A DNA stretch of 64,000 bases from Athripsodes cinereus (Eukaryota; Arthropoda; Insecta; Trichoptera; Leptoceridae): NCBI GenBank assembly GCA_947579605.1, contig OX388314.1:2852001-2916000 (forward strand), given 5' to 3'. The notes beneath the pieces were generated by a model. It worked only from the letters and a program-made list of their open reading frames with translations. It was not told the DNA's origin and searched no databases. Position 1 is the first letter of the stretch, and the number at the start of each line of letters is the position of its first letter. The position numbers and the translations under genes are program-made. This document shows, in pieces, positions 43,160-53,259 of the stretch.

Positions 43160-43412
43160 AGTTGTGTGATACAGGAGGGACGATGGTCCTGGCTGGGTCA
43201 TGTTCAGAGAATGCCCAATGAAAGTTGGACAAAAAGAGCGTTGTTCTTCCGTCCGCAAGGGTTCCGTCGGTTCGGGTGTTCCTCTTTCATAATTCATCGT
43301 TGTCAACAACATCAGAGCACAGGGAATGTCGTGGCAAGAGGTGTCGCGATTGGTACAGAGACGCTCTGAATCGAGGAGGCTGTTTCTACCCTGTGCTCCC
43401 GAGAGGAGATCA
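43160..43412 (+). mobile_element. LINE-B 3' fragment, plus strand
   Basis: The frame gives VIQEGRWSWLGHVQRMPNES, KRALFFRPQGFRRFG (frameshift) and RVCGKRCRDWYRDALNRGGC-like sequence, ending TGCTCCCGAGAGGAG, the LINE-B stop region. A SINE-A tail-like phrase ACATCACTTGTGGGAAATAC follows at 43434. Confidence 0.85.
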
Positions 43413-43796
43413 GAGTTGGGGTCGTCTACTGGTTACATCACTTGTGGGAAATACCATGATTTTACTGATAAAATATATTCACAAACGCTTCACGCTTTAA
43501 GACATTGGTAGATGTGTGGGTATCAAGATGGGATCTGCTGCGTCAGCCGGGTCCCCCGCCCACTGACGTGGTAGGATCGTAGATGCCAACACTGGCATAG
43601 TTGTATTAGAATAGAGAGAGTCCAAATATTAAAAAAAAAAAAATCTTCACCTAAAAGGATAAATAGGAGTTCTTGGACTCCTGAAATATCAACATTTTGA
43701 TAAAATATATTCCTATCATACATAGACATTCGATTTTTATCTGATTTTTATCAACAGTTTAAAAACCAAGAAGCCAAATTTATTACAATGTTACAT

Positions 43797-43987
43797 CATC
43801 ATCATCATCGCCCTTAACGCTCCTCTCGGGAGCACAGGGAAGAAACCAGCCTCCTCCATTCAGAGCGTCTCTGTGCCAATAGCGTCACCTCTTTCCACGA
43901 CATTCCTTGCGCTCTGATATCGTTGTCATAGGAACGGTGTATTGTGAAAGAGGGACGCCCGGACGACGGAACCCCTGCAGACGGAAG
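43797..43987 (-). mobile_element. LINE-B, short 191 bp insertion with 9 bp duplication
   Basis: ATGTTACAT flanks it at 43788-43796 and 43988-43996. The tail is CATCATCATCATC and the body matches the last ~180 bases of LINE-B (GCTCCTCTCGGGAGCACAGG to GACGGAAG). Confidence 0.92.
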
Positions 43988-44149
43988 ATGTTACATAGGG
44001 TATTAAAAATTTATCAATGAAGTTCTAGTAGTATAATTATTTCATCTTTATATGTGCATGCAAGAAACTCACATGATTCTGCAATTCCCACACTAAGAAG
44101 GTACGTGTTAAAGTTTAACAAATCTCTTCAAAATTACCTGAATCCTTCA

Positions 44150-44340
44150 TAGCAGTAATGGATGTGAGTGAAAAGAAAAATCCAAAGCAAAACTTTTAAT
44201 AATAGCAACAGCAAAAGCATCTACGAGACAGACAGAAAGTGGTATACTCTACGTGTTAAAGAAGCTTTGCCACGTGCTACAACAACTTCAGATATCTATG
44301 AAGAAGATCCCTTGAGAATAAGATAAGCTATCCACTTAAC
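44150..44340 (+). pseudogene. Possible LINE C-terminal remnant
   Basis: One frame reads ETDRKWYTLRVKEALPRATT and EEDPLRIR before a stop, with the DRxxW spacing of LINE C-termini. Evidence is limited to this short stretch. Confidence 0.35.
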
Positions 44341-44589
44341 TGTAAGCTCTATGATAACGTTGCTCATGTTTCCTTCATAAATAAACTATAAATACAAGGT
44401 ATACATATTATATACCTAATACTATAAATGTATTATATGAATCTTTTACAGTTCAAAATACAATTGAAATAAAATACTGGAAACTTAGAATGCCCGAAGG
44501 GCCTAAGCCTCCAAAACAATGAATTTAAAAGCCTTTCGATCCTAGGTAGAGGATTGTTGGCCTTTTTGAGCATTTATATTGTTCAGATT

Positions 44590-44705
44590 TCGACATACTT
44601 GAGCGAGATATTTTGGTGTGCGCGTTCGAGAAACTGGATGAATTTGGAGGGAGCGATAGAAGTTATTATAAAAGAATAGATCAATTTGACGTTTGGTTTT
44701 GTCAA
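44590..44705 (+). pseudogene. LINE-A C-terminal remnant, very old
   Basis: GTGTGCGCGTTCGAGAAACT, GGATGAATTTGGAGGGAGCG and ATAGAAGTTATTATAAAAGA correspond to RACMRNCMNVEEAKEVCKD of LINE-A with heavy change. Confidence 0.5.
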
Positions 44706-45354
44706 AATTCAGGTCAATGTGAAATTAAGCCGTTCTTATTTAAGATTAACTCATTCAATTTGATTGATTTGAGAATATTAAATGATTAAATGATATTTTT
44801 AGTATGCAAGATTTCAGAATACAAATCACATCACCTTTTATAAGAAACTAAATTTTTACCTTTATTCTTTCTTATCCAACACGTACCAAATAAGCATTTA
44901 AAAGCATCAGTATATCTTATTAAAATATGATGTTTTTATATAATATTTTATCTTTGACAAAAAACTGGGTACAAAAGTTTGTGAATACGTAATAATCTTC
45001 ATTCAAGCCAGGTCTTAAAACTAAAAGAGGTGGGTACTTTGTTATAATTGAATGTTATCAAAACGACTTTCATATTTTTTATATTACCTTCAACTAAATG
45101 AAATTTCAGGAAGGAACGTTATATGTACAATGTACATGCATACGCAGTTAGAAGCTTTGCGTGAAAACTACGAAGTAGTAGCGTAAATCATACAGAATTT
45201 TATACCAAACGGTGATAGTAAAAAAATTATATTACAAACATTGTGAAAGTTTTTACACTGTAATATTTTTGTACGACTTTACCAAAGCTACAACGAAAGC
45301 GTTTAAGAGTCTCTGGTAAAAATAAGTCTCCAGCTTTTTCGGTTTTTTTTTTGA

Positions 45355-45455
45355 CTTTTCTGTAAAAAACAGGTATTCGTGAGGCAATCACGTATAAGAA
45401 ACTTCTAATATTTTATTTAGAGATGAGGGGTGCCACTTATCCTGAATTTTGTTGA
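45355..45455 (+). mobile_element. SINE-A remnant
   Basis: TTTTCTGTAAAAAACAGGTA, TTCGTGAGGCAATCACG and AGAGATGAGGGGTGCCACTT, ATCCTGAATTTTG follow the SINE-A order, tail lost. Confidence 0.5.
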
Positions 45456-45597
45456 CATGTAAATAATTGAAATATCTACAATTACTGGAATTTGAAAATA
45501 ACGACATATTTCATTTTTCATAATGTGTGTTAATCGTGGTTTTTGAGGATGTTTCTAGAAGTGAATAGATATAACAAAGAAAATGACTATGTAATTC

Positions 45598-45674
45598 AAG
45601 GAGAAAGAATTAAGCAGAAAGTTATTTAATAATTTAAAGGAGAAAGAATTAAGCAGAAAGTTATTTAATAATTT
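45598..45674 (+). repeat. Tandem 39 bp duplication next to LINE-A 5' junction
   Basis: AAGGAGAAAGAATTAAGCAG, AAAGTTATTTAATAATTT occurs at 45598-45635 and again at 45637-45674. The end of the second unit is also the LINE-A target duplication. Confidence 0.93.
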
Positions 45675-45675
45675 C

Positions 45676-46858
45676 TGGGTAAACACCAGAGGCTTTTTTG
45701 TGCGTTCGTGGATCTGGAGAAAGCATATGATCGAGTGGACCGGGAAAGGTTGTGGCGCGTGTTATCGGAGTATGGGGTGAGCAGCCGGTTGATCCGTGCA
45801 ATATCTTCACTTTACGTGGGAAGCTCCGCTTGCGTGAGGGTAAATAACACTCTCTCGGAGTGGTTTGTCCTCACCAAAGGAGTGAAGCAAGGTTGTGTCA
45901 TGTCTCCGTGGCTGTTCAACCTATTCTTCGACTACTGTATGCGACCTGTGAAAGAGATGGATGTTGGTGTCGAGCTGAATGGGTTTCGGGTGAATGCATT
46001 GATGTACGCAGATGATTTGGTGTTAATGGCTGAGAGTGAAAGGGACTTACAAGAGATTGTTACGTGTGTGTATGATAGTTGCAATTTGAATGGTTTGAAA
46101 ATGAACGTTATGAAGACGAAAGTTCTTGTTTTTGAAAGAGAGAATGAAAAAACGATTTGCGAGATTAAAGTTGGTGACGAATGTTTGGAGCAAGTAAGTG
46201 AGTATGTATATTTGGGAAGTATGTTTACGAGGGATGGAAGATGCGATAGGGACATTGAAAGAAGGAAAGTGGCCGGTGCTAGAGTAAACGGTGCACTTCG
46301 ACCCATTGTCAGCAATGACAATGTGTCGAACATGGCTAAAATGCTGGTGCACAATACCATTCTGGTACCGTCACTTACGTATGCAAGCGAGACATGGACG
46401 TGGTTGAAGAAGGACGAAAGTGGAATAAATGCAGTAGAGATGCGATCGTTGAGAAGAATGGTTGGTAAAACGCTGCGTGATAGAGTGAAGAATGAGGATA
46501 TTAGAAGAATGAGCGGATGCAAGAAGACTGTTGTGGACAGAATGCGTGTAAATAAATTGAGATGGTTTGGTCATGTGGAACGAATGAAAGAGGAAAGAAT
46601 GACAAAGAGGATATACTTATCTGAAAGAAAGGGTGTGAGGAAACGCGGGCGTCCGAGAACCACGTGGCTTGATCACGTGGATCAAATTCTCAAGGATGGC
46701 CGCGTGTTGAGTAAGAGGAACCGACGTGCGTGTATGAGGAACTGTATGAATGTGGAGGAAGCGAAGGAAGTGTGTAAAGATAGATCTGTTTGGCGTTCCG
46801 TTCTCTCTGCCTACCCCACTTGGGACACGGCGTGAGGGTATAGTATAGTATAGTATAG
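45676..46858 (+). mobile_element. LINE-A, young 5'-truncated copy with 14 bp target duplication
   Basis: TATTTAATAATTTC is duplicated at 45662-45675 and 46859-46872. The copy starts at TGGGTAAACACCAGAGGCTT inside the RT domain and ends with stop, UTR and TATAGTATAGTATAGTATAG. It is almost identical to the copy at 10328-12292. Confidence 0.95.
45708..46835 (+). CDS. Truncated reverse transcriptase ORF (LINE-A)
   Basis: The 375-codon frame begins inside RT motif A (DLEKAYDRVDRERLW) and keeps motif B GVKQGCVMSPWLFN, motif C YADD, GLKMNVMKTK, YVYLGSMF and the C-terminal RPRTTWLDHVDQIL region. By my count nine residues differ from the 640-codon copy (for example SEWF/SERF, MRPVK/MRSVK, RVNGA/RVIGA). 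The listed start is GTG within the domain, not a true start; the protein would lack the endonuclease and the front half of the RT and cannot be active. Complete lack of stops indicates recent insertion. Confidence 0.93.
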   Translation: MDLEKAYDRVDRERLWRVLSEYGVSSRLIRAISSLYVGSSACVRVNNTLSEWFVLTKGVKQGCVMSPWLFNLFFDYCMRPVKEMDVGVELNGFRVNALMYADDLVLMAESERDLQEIVTCVYDSCNLNGLKMNVMKTKVLVFERENEKTICEIKVGDECLEQVSEYVYLGSMFTRDGRCDRDIERRKVAGARVNGALRPIVSNDNVSNMAKMLVHNTILVPSLTYASETWTWLKKDESGINAVEMRSLRRMVGKTLRDRVKNEDIRRMSGCKKTVVDRMRVNKLRWFGHVERMKEERMTKRIYLSERKGVRKRGRPRTTWLDHVDQILKDGRVLSKRNRRACMRNCMNVEEAKEVCKDRSVWRSVLSAYPTWDTA

Positions 46859-46879
46859 TATTTAATAATTTCAATTGAT

Positions 46880-47310
46880 ATTTAATAAATAAGAAAGTTT
46901 TTGGGAAAGTAAATGGAATCATCACGTTAATTGTTTATTTTAAAACCTACACTAATACAGTTATACCTACTTGTAAACTAAATTTGTATAAAATTATATC
47001 ATAATAATTATGATATGTGAATTAACAGTTCCCACAGGACAGATGTCAAACATATGTGTTGAAAGACTTAGTTTGAAGCAGCCAGATGTCTTAGAAACAG
47101 TAGCAATGGACAAGGATCTCTTGAGGAAGTACCTACGCGCAATGAACAAAAGAAGACGTTTTTTGTAGTTAGTTATTACACATTTTGTTTACTGCATTAT
47201 TTATTCATTCAATTTTGCATACGGCGTGAGCTTTTCACGTGTCCAAATATAAGACAGACTTCAAAAAAATATGCAAAATACAAGTTCACATAATTATACA
47301 CACACCATAG
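46880..47310. other. No gene; possible LINE C-terminal trace
   Basis: A short frame near 47075-47160 reads LETVAMDKDLLRKYLRAMNK before a stop; it may be an eroded LINE end but has no motif of its own. The rest is AT-rich. Confidence 0.35.
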
Positions 47311-47374
47311 AGTTAAGAAATTAATTAAGATCCAAGAAAAATTAAATCAATTCAAATTCAATTCAACAATGGCT

Positions 47375-47640
47375 CTACAACCCAGGCCGGGTCTTGGCCT
47401 CCTTTAAAGTACGCCTCCATGACTGGCGGTCCTGTGCTGCCGTTCGCCAGTTCTGGATGCCAATGAGCTGTGCATCCTTATTGACACCATCCAGCCATCG
47501 AAGCTTCGGCCTTCCTGGCTTTCTTCGACCCCCCGGTGTGCCATTCATAAGCCTTCTTGGAATGTCTTCCTCGGTCATTCGCTGCACGTGTCCAGCCCAT
47601 CTGAGTCTCCCAATTAACCAACAGTATTCTCAGTGTTCCG
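47375..47640 (-). pseudogene. C-terminal LINE ORF piece of the deleted element
   Basis: LRWAGHVQRMTEEDIPRR, KPGRPKLRWLDGVNKDAQLI and NWRTAAQDRQSWRRTLKEAK end at a stop just before the tail. GH...R and RPxxRWxD match the post-RT region of LINE proteins. It lacks RT motifs and is not in frame with the endonuclease start. Confidence 0.85.
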
Positions 47641-48059
47641 GCACGGTATAAAGAAAGAACATTCCATGTAGCAATTCTCAAATCATCGTCCTTTTTCCGT
47701 TTGCTAGGTCGGTGCAATCTCAGTCCGGCTATATCTTTTTTTAGGTTTCGTAACGGTGAGCTTTTTATGGGGTGGAGCTGTTGACACCACGCCCAACCCC
47801 CAACCTGGAGGACCAGGGTTTTTCTGTCGGGGGTTTCTTTCCCTTAGCTGGTTGTCTCTCGTTTTCTGGCGCCAGAGACTCGCCATCGCCCTACCCATAT
47901 GGATAGGACTCACTGGTAGTGTTGCTGATGGGATGCAACGAGGCGTTACGCAGCACTTTATAGATACACACCCTCCAGCAGAGTGTGTCTCACTGCGACC
48001 CTACCAGTTTTGGGGGGAAGGAATATTTTGTACAGAATCACCATAGGTTATGAACTAGG

Positions 48060-48200
48060 AAGTAAGATAGGAGGGTAGGTGTAGGATTGGGGGGGGGGCG
48101 CTGATCGGATGGAAGTGTTAAAGGACTGATCAGCGCTCAGCATCAGGTACCCCGGGTGTGCCATACCCGTAACTCACTGGAATAGTGAGCCCCCTTGGGG
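48060..48200 (-). promoter_or_regulatory. Structured GC-rich 5' end of the deleted LINE
   Basis: The minus-strand leader can form CTCACT-ATTCC-AGTGAG, GGGTATGGCACACCC and a perfect GCGCTGATC...GATCAGCGC stem (complement of 48101-48135). A G5C run at the start can pair with the C-rich run after it. In other LINEs the 5' end holds an internal promoter or an HDV-like ribozyme; which applies here is unknown. Confidence 0.45.
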
Positions 48201-48239
48201 AAGAAATTAATTAAGAGCCAAGAAAAATTAAATCAGCGA

Positions 48240-49290
48240 ATCAAAAAAGAAACAAAAAAAATTAACAAACAATTACAAAAAAAAAGTTGTATATGTACAA
48301 GTACTGAGTAGAATACACTCTATTAATATATTTAATGGAAAAAGACATCTTTCATTGATTTAGTATTTTGGCAATGATTAAAGACACAAAGTAAATATAA
48401 ATATTTAAAATATATATATATATTTTATTTAAAAAAAGATTTATCTGGGTTTTGTTATAAACCCAAATACAAATACAATAATCTTTTTTTAATTAGAATT
48501 TGATCATATTCCTTTTGTCAAGCTAAGTCACTGTATTAATATGGCTTACAATATGAAATGAAACAAAGGATTCCGAAAGTATTCGACATAAGTTTCATAA
48601 TGTTTGTATCTAACTCTACTGATGTATGTTACTTCAATTTTCATTAATAAGTTAGTGAGAAAGTTTCCATTGGGGATCACGAAACTTTCAAAATGATAAA
48701 AAGTTCTTATTATAAAACGAGAATAATCATCATAAATTAATCAAGATTTGATTTTAATCTTAATAATATTTCTAATTATCTAAGATGTGTAAGTTTATCG
48801 TATTTGTAACTTTCAAAGCTTTTAATGTTGAATAAACTTTTATTTTTATTTGATTTACCTTCTTAGTTTAGAGTTTATCTAAAAGATAAAAGTTTGCTTT
48901 AATTCATCTTCTGCAAAGGTTTTAATAAATTTAATGTCTTCTTTGGTTTCTAAACCGGACCAATCCATTTGTACTTAAATATCAGTAAAGCCCAAAATTA
49001 ATTAGATTTAGATTAATAACCATATTTTTTTTTTTGATATTTTTCACACTAATTGACGATATTGGACAATACAGTTTATAAAAGTAAACACGAAGAGCAT
49101 TAATGATATAACCTAAATTAATGCCATTTTATCATTATTTTCATCGATCCCAAAATTCTGAGGATCCTGATCATCATGCCTCGTTCTATAGACCATCTGT
49201 CGATGGATTCTCTGCCATTTGCAGGGTCCCGTGCAGTGAGCTATGGGTCGCTCTGCTTATACTATTTTTCACAATGAGCTCTGGGTCGCT
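48240..49290. other. AT-rich stretch with a SINE-C tail
   Basis: 48430-48482 (AAGATTTATCTGGGTTTTGT, TATAAACCCAAATACAAA) is the SINE-C 3' end in reverse. Elsewhere no gene is seen. 49195-49300 has a duplicated phrase, GTGAGCTATGGGTCGCTCTG and ATGAGCTCTGGGTCGCTCTG, about 43 bp apart. Confidence 0.5.
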
Positions 49291-49417
49291 CTGCTAAGAC
49301 AATTCACACAGATCGAACTAGACCCAAACTAAGATATGAATTTTGTATTATGTGTACTTACAGGAAGATAGACACATAAACAGTGCCCTAAATATAATCA
49401 TATAAATAAAACACTTA

Positions 49418-50372
49418 GGGCCGCGATATCCAAAACGTTAACCAAATAGTTAACTTGTTGTCAAGAGTTAACCATAAGTTAACTCAAGAAATGGTGATAT
49501 CCAATGTCTGTTACGGAGATAACAAGTGGTTATTTATAACCACCCGATTTTCATGAGTTTACTATCGAATCCACGAGTTAACTTCGAGAATGAATATTTT
49601 TTTCGTCTGTAGATGGTGCTATATATGTCATCAATTTGACAGTTACATAGTTTGTCATTTTGGTTTGAGAATATTGTGTTATAATAATATAATATATTGA
49701 TCAAAACTGGATAATTATCTTCATAATAATGTTGATTCATCATCCGATGAACAATATTATTGATACTTTCAAAACACTCGTCAACATGAGCAACACGTTA
49801 AAATTTAAAATGGCGGCTCCAAACAACCAGTGAAGTGTCAAATAACATTCCTAGTGTTGCCACTCGTACGACAAAAGTGCGTAAAAATTAAATTTCAACC
49901 GATTTGTACTAAGGTTTTGCCATATGTGAATACTGTTTACATCACTACAGAAAGTTAACCTCTGGTTAAGTAACCATTGTAAATTATTTTTTATGATATC
50001 ACCAAACGCCGAACATAATGTGCACCTACCTATGCTTAGCTGATTACTGTGTATATCTTTTCTGATTATTAATATTATATTATGCTTGTATAAATTCTTA
50101 TATACTTTTGGTTAGAACCGTAGTGCTTGTATGTATGTATGTGTATGTATGTGTGTGTGCGTGTATATATGTATATATATATGTATGTATGTGTATGTGT
50201 ATGTATATATATGTATATTTAAAATTATGACTGTTTTCTTTTTGTTATTATGTTTCTAAAGGCTGTTTCAGCCGTTTATTATTATAAATAAATAAATAAA
50301 TAAATAAACAAGTTAACTCATAACAGTTGATTACTTAACCACTGGTTAACTTCTATTTGGATATCGCGGCCT
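49418..50372. mobile_element. Harbinger-like MITE, TTA target duplication
   Basis: TIRs are GGGCCGCGATATCCAAA (left) and TTTGGATATCGCGGCCT (right). GTTAAC-rich subterminal repeats (GTTAACCAAATAGTTAACTT near the left, CATAACAGTTGATTACTTAA, CCACTGGTTAAC near the right) continue the inverted arms. TTA flanks at 49415-49417 and 50373-50375, the TWA target typical of PIF/Harbinger. It has no transposase frame. The centre holds a microsatellite and an AAATA-tailed unit (about 50040-50310) that may be a further insertion. Confidence 0.82.
50130..50222 (+). repeat. (TGTA)n / (TA)n microsatellite
   Basis: GTATGTATGTATGTGTATGT, GTGTGTGTGCGTGTATATAT and ATGTATATATATGTATGTAT in succession, inside the Harbinger-like MITE. 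Confidence 0.9.
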
Positions 50373-50504
50373 TTAGACCCAGAAAAAAATTAAGAAAGTC
50401 ATTTTCATTTCTGCACCGGATGGGGATAAGACCCGGAATCTCGTGATTCAAACGCAATAGCCCTATCTCCGTTCCACACCGGCTGTCAATACTCTATGTT
50501 TTAC

Positions 50505-51055
50505 ATGTTTTTTTTTGTCTATGTTAAACTCTTTTAACAAATACCTCAATAATTTTGTGTATTTATTTGCGCACATTTTTTTCTTTCTGATCAAACATTT
50601 CGATAAAAATGAATAGTAATATTTCGTAAGAGGAGGAACGGATAGTGAGTTAAAAGAAACAAAAAATACAATAAACAATATTTCTTATTGATGGTGCATT
50701 TTTTACTGTGCATTAAATTGGCATTTAATTTTTGTTTTTATTTTTCCTTTTTAAGAAGAGAAAAATACTAATTGAATTATTATTTCAGTATTGAAAAGTG
50801 ATACTCTACTCAGAAGAACCTTGTCACAATACTCTGGTGAGAGACATCAATATAATAATTGCGTTAGAAATGTCGTTAGAAGAAGTGATTTAAATCACCA
50901 AGAATCGCTTCCAGTATCTAGTAGAAGTCTGTTTTCACCCCGCAATACCAAGAAGAGCCTTTAGGGGGAAGAAAAAATAATGATTTAATGCAACTCTCTA
51001 GAAAATTACCTGTTAAAAAAATCCTATTAATTTGATCTGGAGACTCAAATCGAAT
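50505..51055. other. AT-rich stretch, no gene seen
   Basis: No repeat family or coding frame recognised. Confidence 0.4.
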
Positions 51056-51059
51056 AAGT

Positions 51060-51300
51060 ACATATTTTTAACGTTGGTACATTTTTTGTTTAGGAATACC
51101 TGTCATTTACAAGACGCTTGGAATTAAACACAACTTAAAGTATAAGACGTTAAACATCTTCAATTAAGTTATGAGGTATACCACCCATCTTGTGTATATT
51201 AATTTATATTATCACAGACAAAACGACTTGCATATTTATTACAAACGATTAGTTCACTGAAAACCCATTTTGTGGGTAATGTCGTGATGGTATAAATACA
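51060..51300 (+). mobile_element. SINE-A, strongly diverged
   Basis: AATACCTGTCATTTACAAGA, TTATGAGGTATACCACCCAT, AAACGACTTGCATATTTATT and ACCCATTTTGTGGGTAATGT, CGTGATGGTATA keep the family order through the tail. Confidence 0.65.
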
Positions 51301-51304
51301 TTTT

Positions 51305-52190
51305 TTTGTAAATAAATTTTAATAATCAATTAAACATTAAGGATAAGTTCAATAAAAGAATTAAATTGGAATTAAGAAAATATATTATCAACACTTGAAT
51401 TTAAGAAGATATTGTATGTTTATATGTATGTCCCAGAACAGATTTTAATCTAGTGGGGCAATATATTCCATTATATTGTTTTTATGTTAATTTTGTATGC
51501 TCTATTGGAATAATAAATAAATAAAAAAAAAATGTAGTGTAATATAGTGTTACCTATATATTTATATAAATGTAATTTAAAAAAAAGGTTTATATAAGAG
51601 TCTCATTTATTGTGAGCTCTTACTCAATAAAGATTAAACAAACAAACAAACAATATTGACATCAAAATATGTGGTATACAAGTATAGTGTGTTTACAAAA
51701 AGTACCTACCAAAAGGCGGGATTATCGCATATGCGATTTCTTCTAGCCAACCCGGAAAAATAATTCTCACCTGATTATGAAAAATAAGCTTCTTTATTGA
51801 GTCAAAAGAATATTTTATTTTGTATTTGAACATTCAGTTTCGTTGGACGACCTAGAAAAGGAAATTAGGCGATTGAGCAGATGATATCTAAAAAAATAAA
51901 CATAAAAAAACTGAGAAAATTGGACAATAAAGGGTTGTAAACTAAAGGTATTATTGCACGTTATTTTATTCTATTTTTGTTTATTTTACAGGACAGTCTG
52001 TTCGCATCGTAAACATAAATTTACAAAAATATAGCACGGAGGCTGTTTACATAAAAATTTCTGCAATTAACCTTAATGCAATTAACATTAATGCAATTAA
52101 CCATAAAAGTGATACACACATTGTATAATCTTAGGCTTTTACGGCCGCCTTTTCTTTCGGTTTGAGGCCGTAGTCTCAAAAGTAATTTAC
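51305..52190. other. AT-rich stretch with possible LINE 3' ends
   Basis: No gene. 51395-51535 ends in GGAATAATAAATAAATAAAA and 51590-51650 ends in GATTAAACAAACAAACAAAC; both look like LINE/SINE tails of unknown families. 52062-52100 holds a 15 bp-period repeat of GCAATTAACMTTAAT. Confidence 0.4.
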
Positions 52191-52195
52191 TTACA

Positions 52196-52273
52196 TATGT
52201 ACGTCCCGACGTTTCATCCACAACTGTAGTGAGCATCTTCAGTGGTCGTCGTTGAAACATCGGGACATACATT
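52196..52273 (-). ncRNA. Hammerhead-like motif within short inverted repeats
   Basis: Arms TATGTACGTCCCGACGTTTC (from 52196) and TGAAACATCGGGACATACAT (52253-52272) pair. On the minus strand CUGAAGA (complement of 52236-52242), extra U, stem II UCAC/GUGG, GAAA (complement of 52212-52215), stem III CGUC-GG-GACG, then U and A give the layout of the 16213 motif with a GUA cleavage triplet. The 1.1-2.1 pair is a mismatch. CGUCGGGAC-type phrases are common in Penelope-like terminal repeats. Confidence 0.5.
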
Positions 52274-52859
52274 GCCCTGGAGACCACGGCCACTCAGCCT
52301 GGAAGAAAACTTTCCTTCCATTGTTTACAAATATGTAGTAGTATAACTTATTAAATTGAAATATTTCAAAGGTTGTTACCTGTCGTTGTCAAAATATCTA
52401 GAATATGCCTAAAATAGTGGTAGTGTGGGTTGGTTTATTCCATATTAAAACTCTACAGAAAGCAAAAAAGTAGGTTAAATTTAGTTTGGAATAAAAACTA
52501 TTCCTACTTTTGTATACACAGTATAGTAGTTGTGTAGGTAGTGTAAGTAAGCTAGGTGAAATATTGGACCATTACCTAATTATGTAAAGGAAACTGCTAA
52601 AATATTCATACTGTGAAATCCGGACGTCCCTAAAGTGGTAAAATAACAGGGACAGGACTAAAATACATACCTAAAATTTGATATAAGTAAAAAGTTTTCT
52701 AAAAAAACAAGCCAAATCGGACTGTTGAATTCTTATAAATTCAATTAGATACTCGTAATAGGTCATGTACCTTCCAAAATCTTCATTATACTAACAATAA
52801 TTACGATTAAAATTACGAAGTGTGAATATTATTGTTCTATTTAGAGATGTTATTTAAAA

Positions 52860-52975
52860 GTGCACATAAACCAGTTTAAGCCGATTTTTAAGCATCATGT
52901 CACCTCTAATGTCTCGCTACCTGGAATTTGCACAATCTGTTGGTTGTACAGATGAGATATCTGTTGAATAAAATA
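52860..52975 (+). mobile_element. FB-4 MITE, single end
   Basis: GTGCACATAAACCAGTTTAA, GCCGATTTTTAAGCATCATG and TACAGATGAGATATCTGTTG, AATAAAATAA match the right end of 16850-17358. The partner end is not found. Confidence 0.62.
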
Positions 52976-53098
52976 ACTCAAGCAGGTATTAAAATCAATT
53001 TATGGATTATGTTGTCTCATCGATGTTTATTTTTAAAATATAAGCACAATGTTTCATACAGATCATATCGTTGTCTGTCTAGTAGTTTGAAGATATCG

Positions 53099-53254
53099 GT
53101 ATCTAGACGAACCGCACTTGGCGATCGACTACAAACGAATTTTTAATTTAATTTATTTATTGATAAAATTTATTGTAAATTATATGCTGTTGTTGCGGCT
53201 ATTGTCGAAAATTCGTTTGTAATCGATCACCATGTGCGGTTTGTCTAGGGGGCC
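53099..53254. mobile_element. MITE FB-6, copy 2
   Basis: TCTAGACGAACCGCACTTGG, CGATCGACTACAAACGAATT (left) against AAAATTCGTTTGTAATCGAT, CACCATGTGCGGTTTGTCTA (right). The shared centre TGTTGTTGCGGCTATTGTCG confirms the family. Confidence 0.8.
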
Positions 53255-53259
53255 AGTTG

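Larger units (their letters stand above)
47350..48200 (-). mobile_element. Internally deleted LINE (5' region + EN start + C-terminus), 35 bp target duplication
   Basis: A direct repeat (AAGAAATTAATTAAGA, one mismatch, CCAAGAAAAATTAAATCA) of 35 bp lies at 47315-47349 and 48201-48235. On the minus strand the element starts CCCCAAGGGGGCTCACTATT, has a ~480 bp GC-rich leader, then KKDDDLRIATWNVLSLYRAG (start of an AP-endonuclease domain, about 47690-47640). It jumps to LRWAGHVQRMTEEDIPRRL, GRRKPGRPKLRWLDGV and TAAQDRQSWRRTLKEAKTRP plus stop. The tail is CCATTGTTGAATTGAATTTG. Nearly all of EN and the whole RT core are missing and the two parts are out of frame. The intact ends imply it moved as a short element using a partner's enzymes. 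Confidence 0.9.
49297..50500 (-). mobile_element. SINE-B copy split by a Harbinger-like MITE
   Basis: 49297-49417 (AATTCACACAGATCGAACTA, GACCCAAACTAAGATATG, TTGTATTATGTGTACTT) and 50376-50500 (GACCCAGAAAAAAATTAAGA, ACCCGGAATCTCGTGATTCA) are the 3' and 5' parts of one minus-strand SINE-B. They join at the TTA duplicated by the MITE. Confidence 0.8.
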
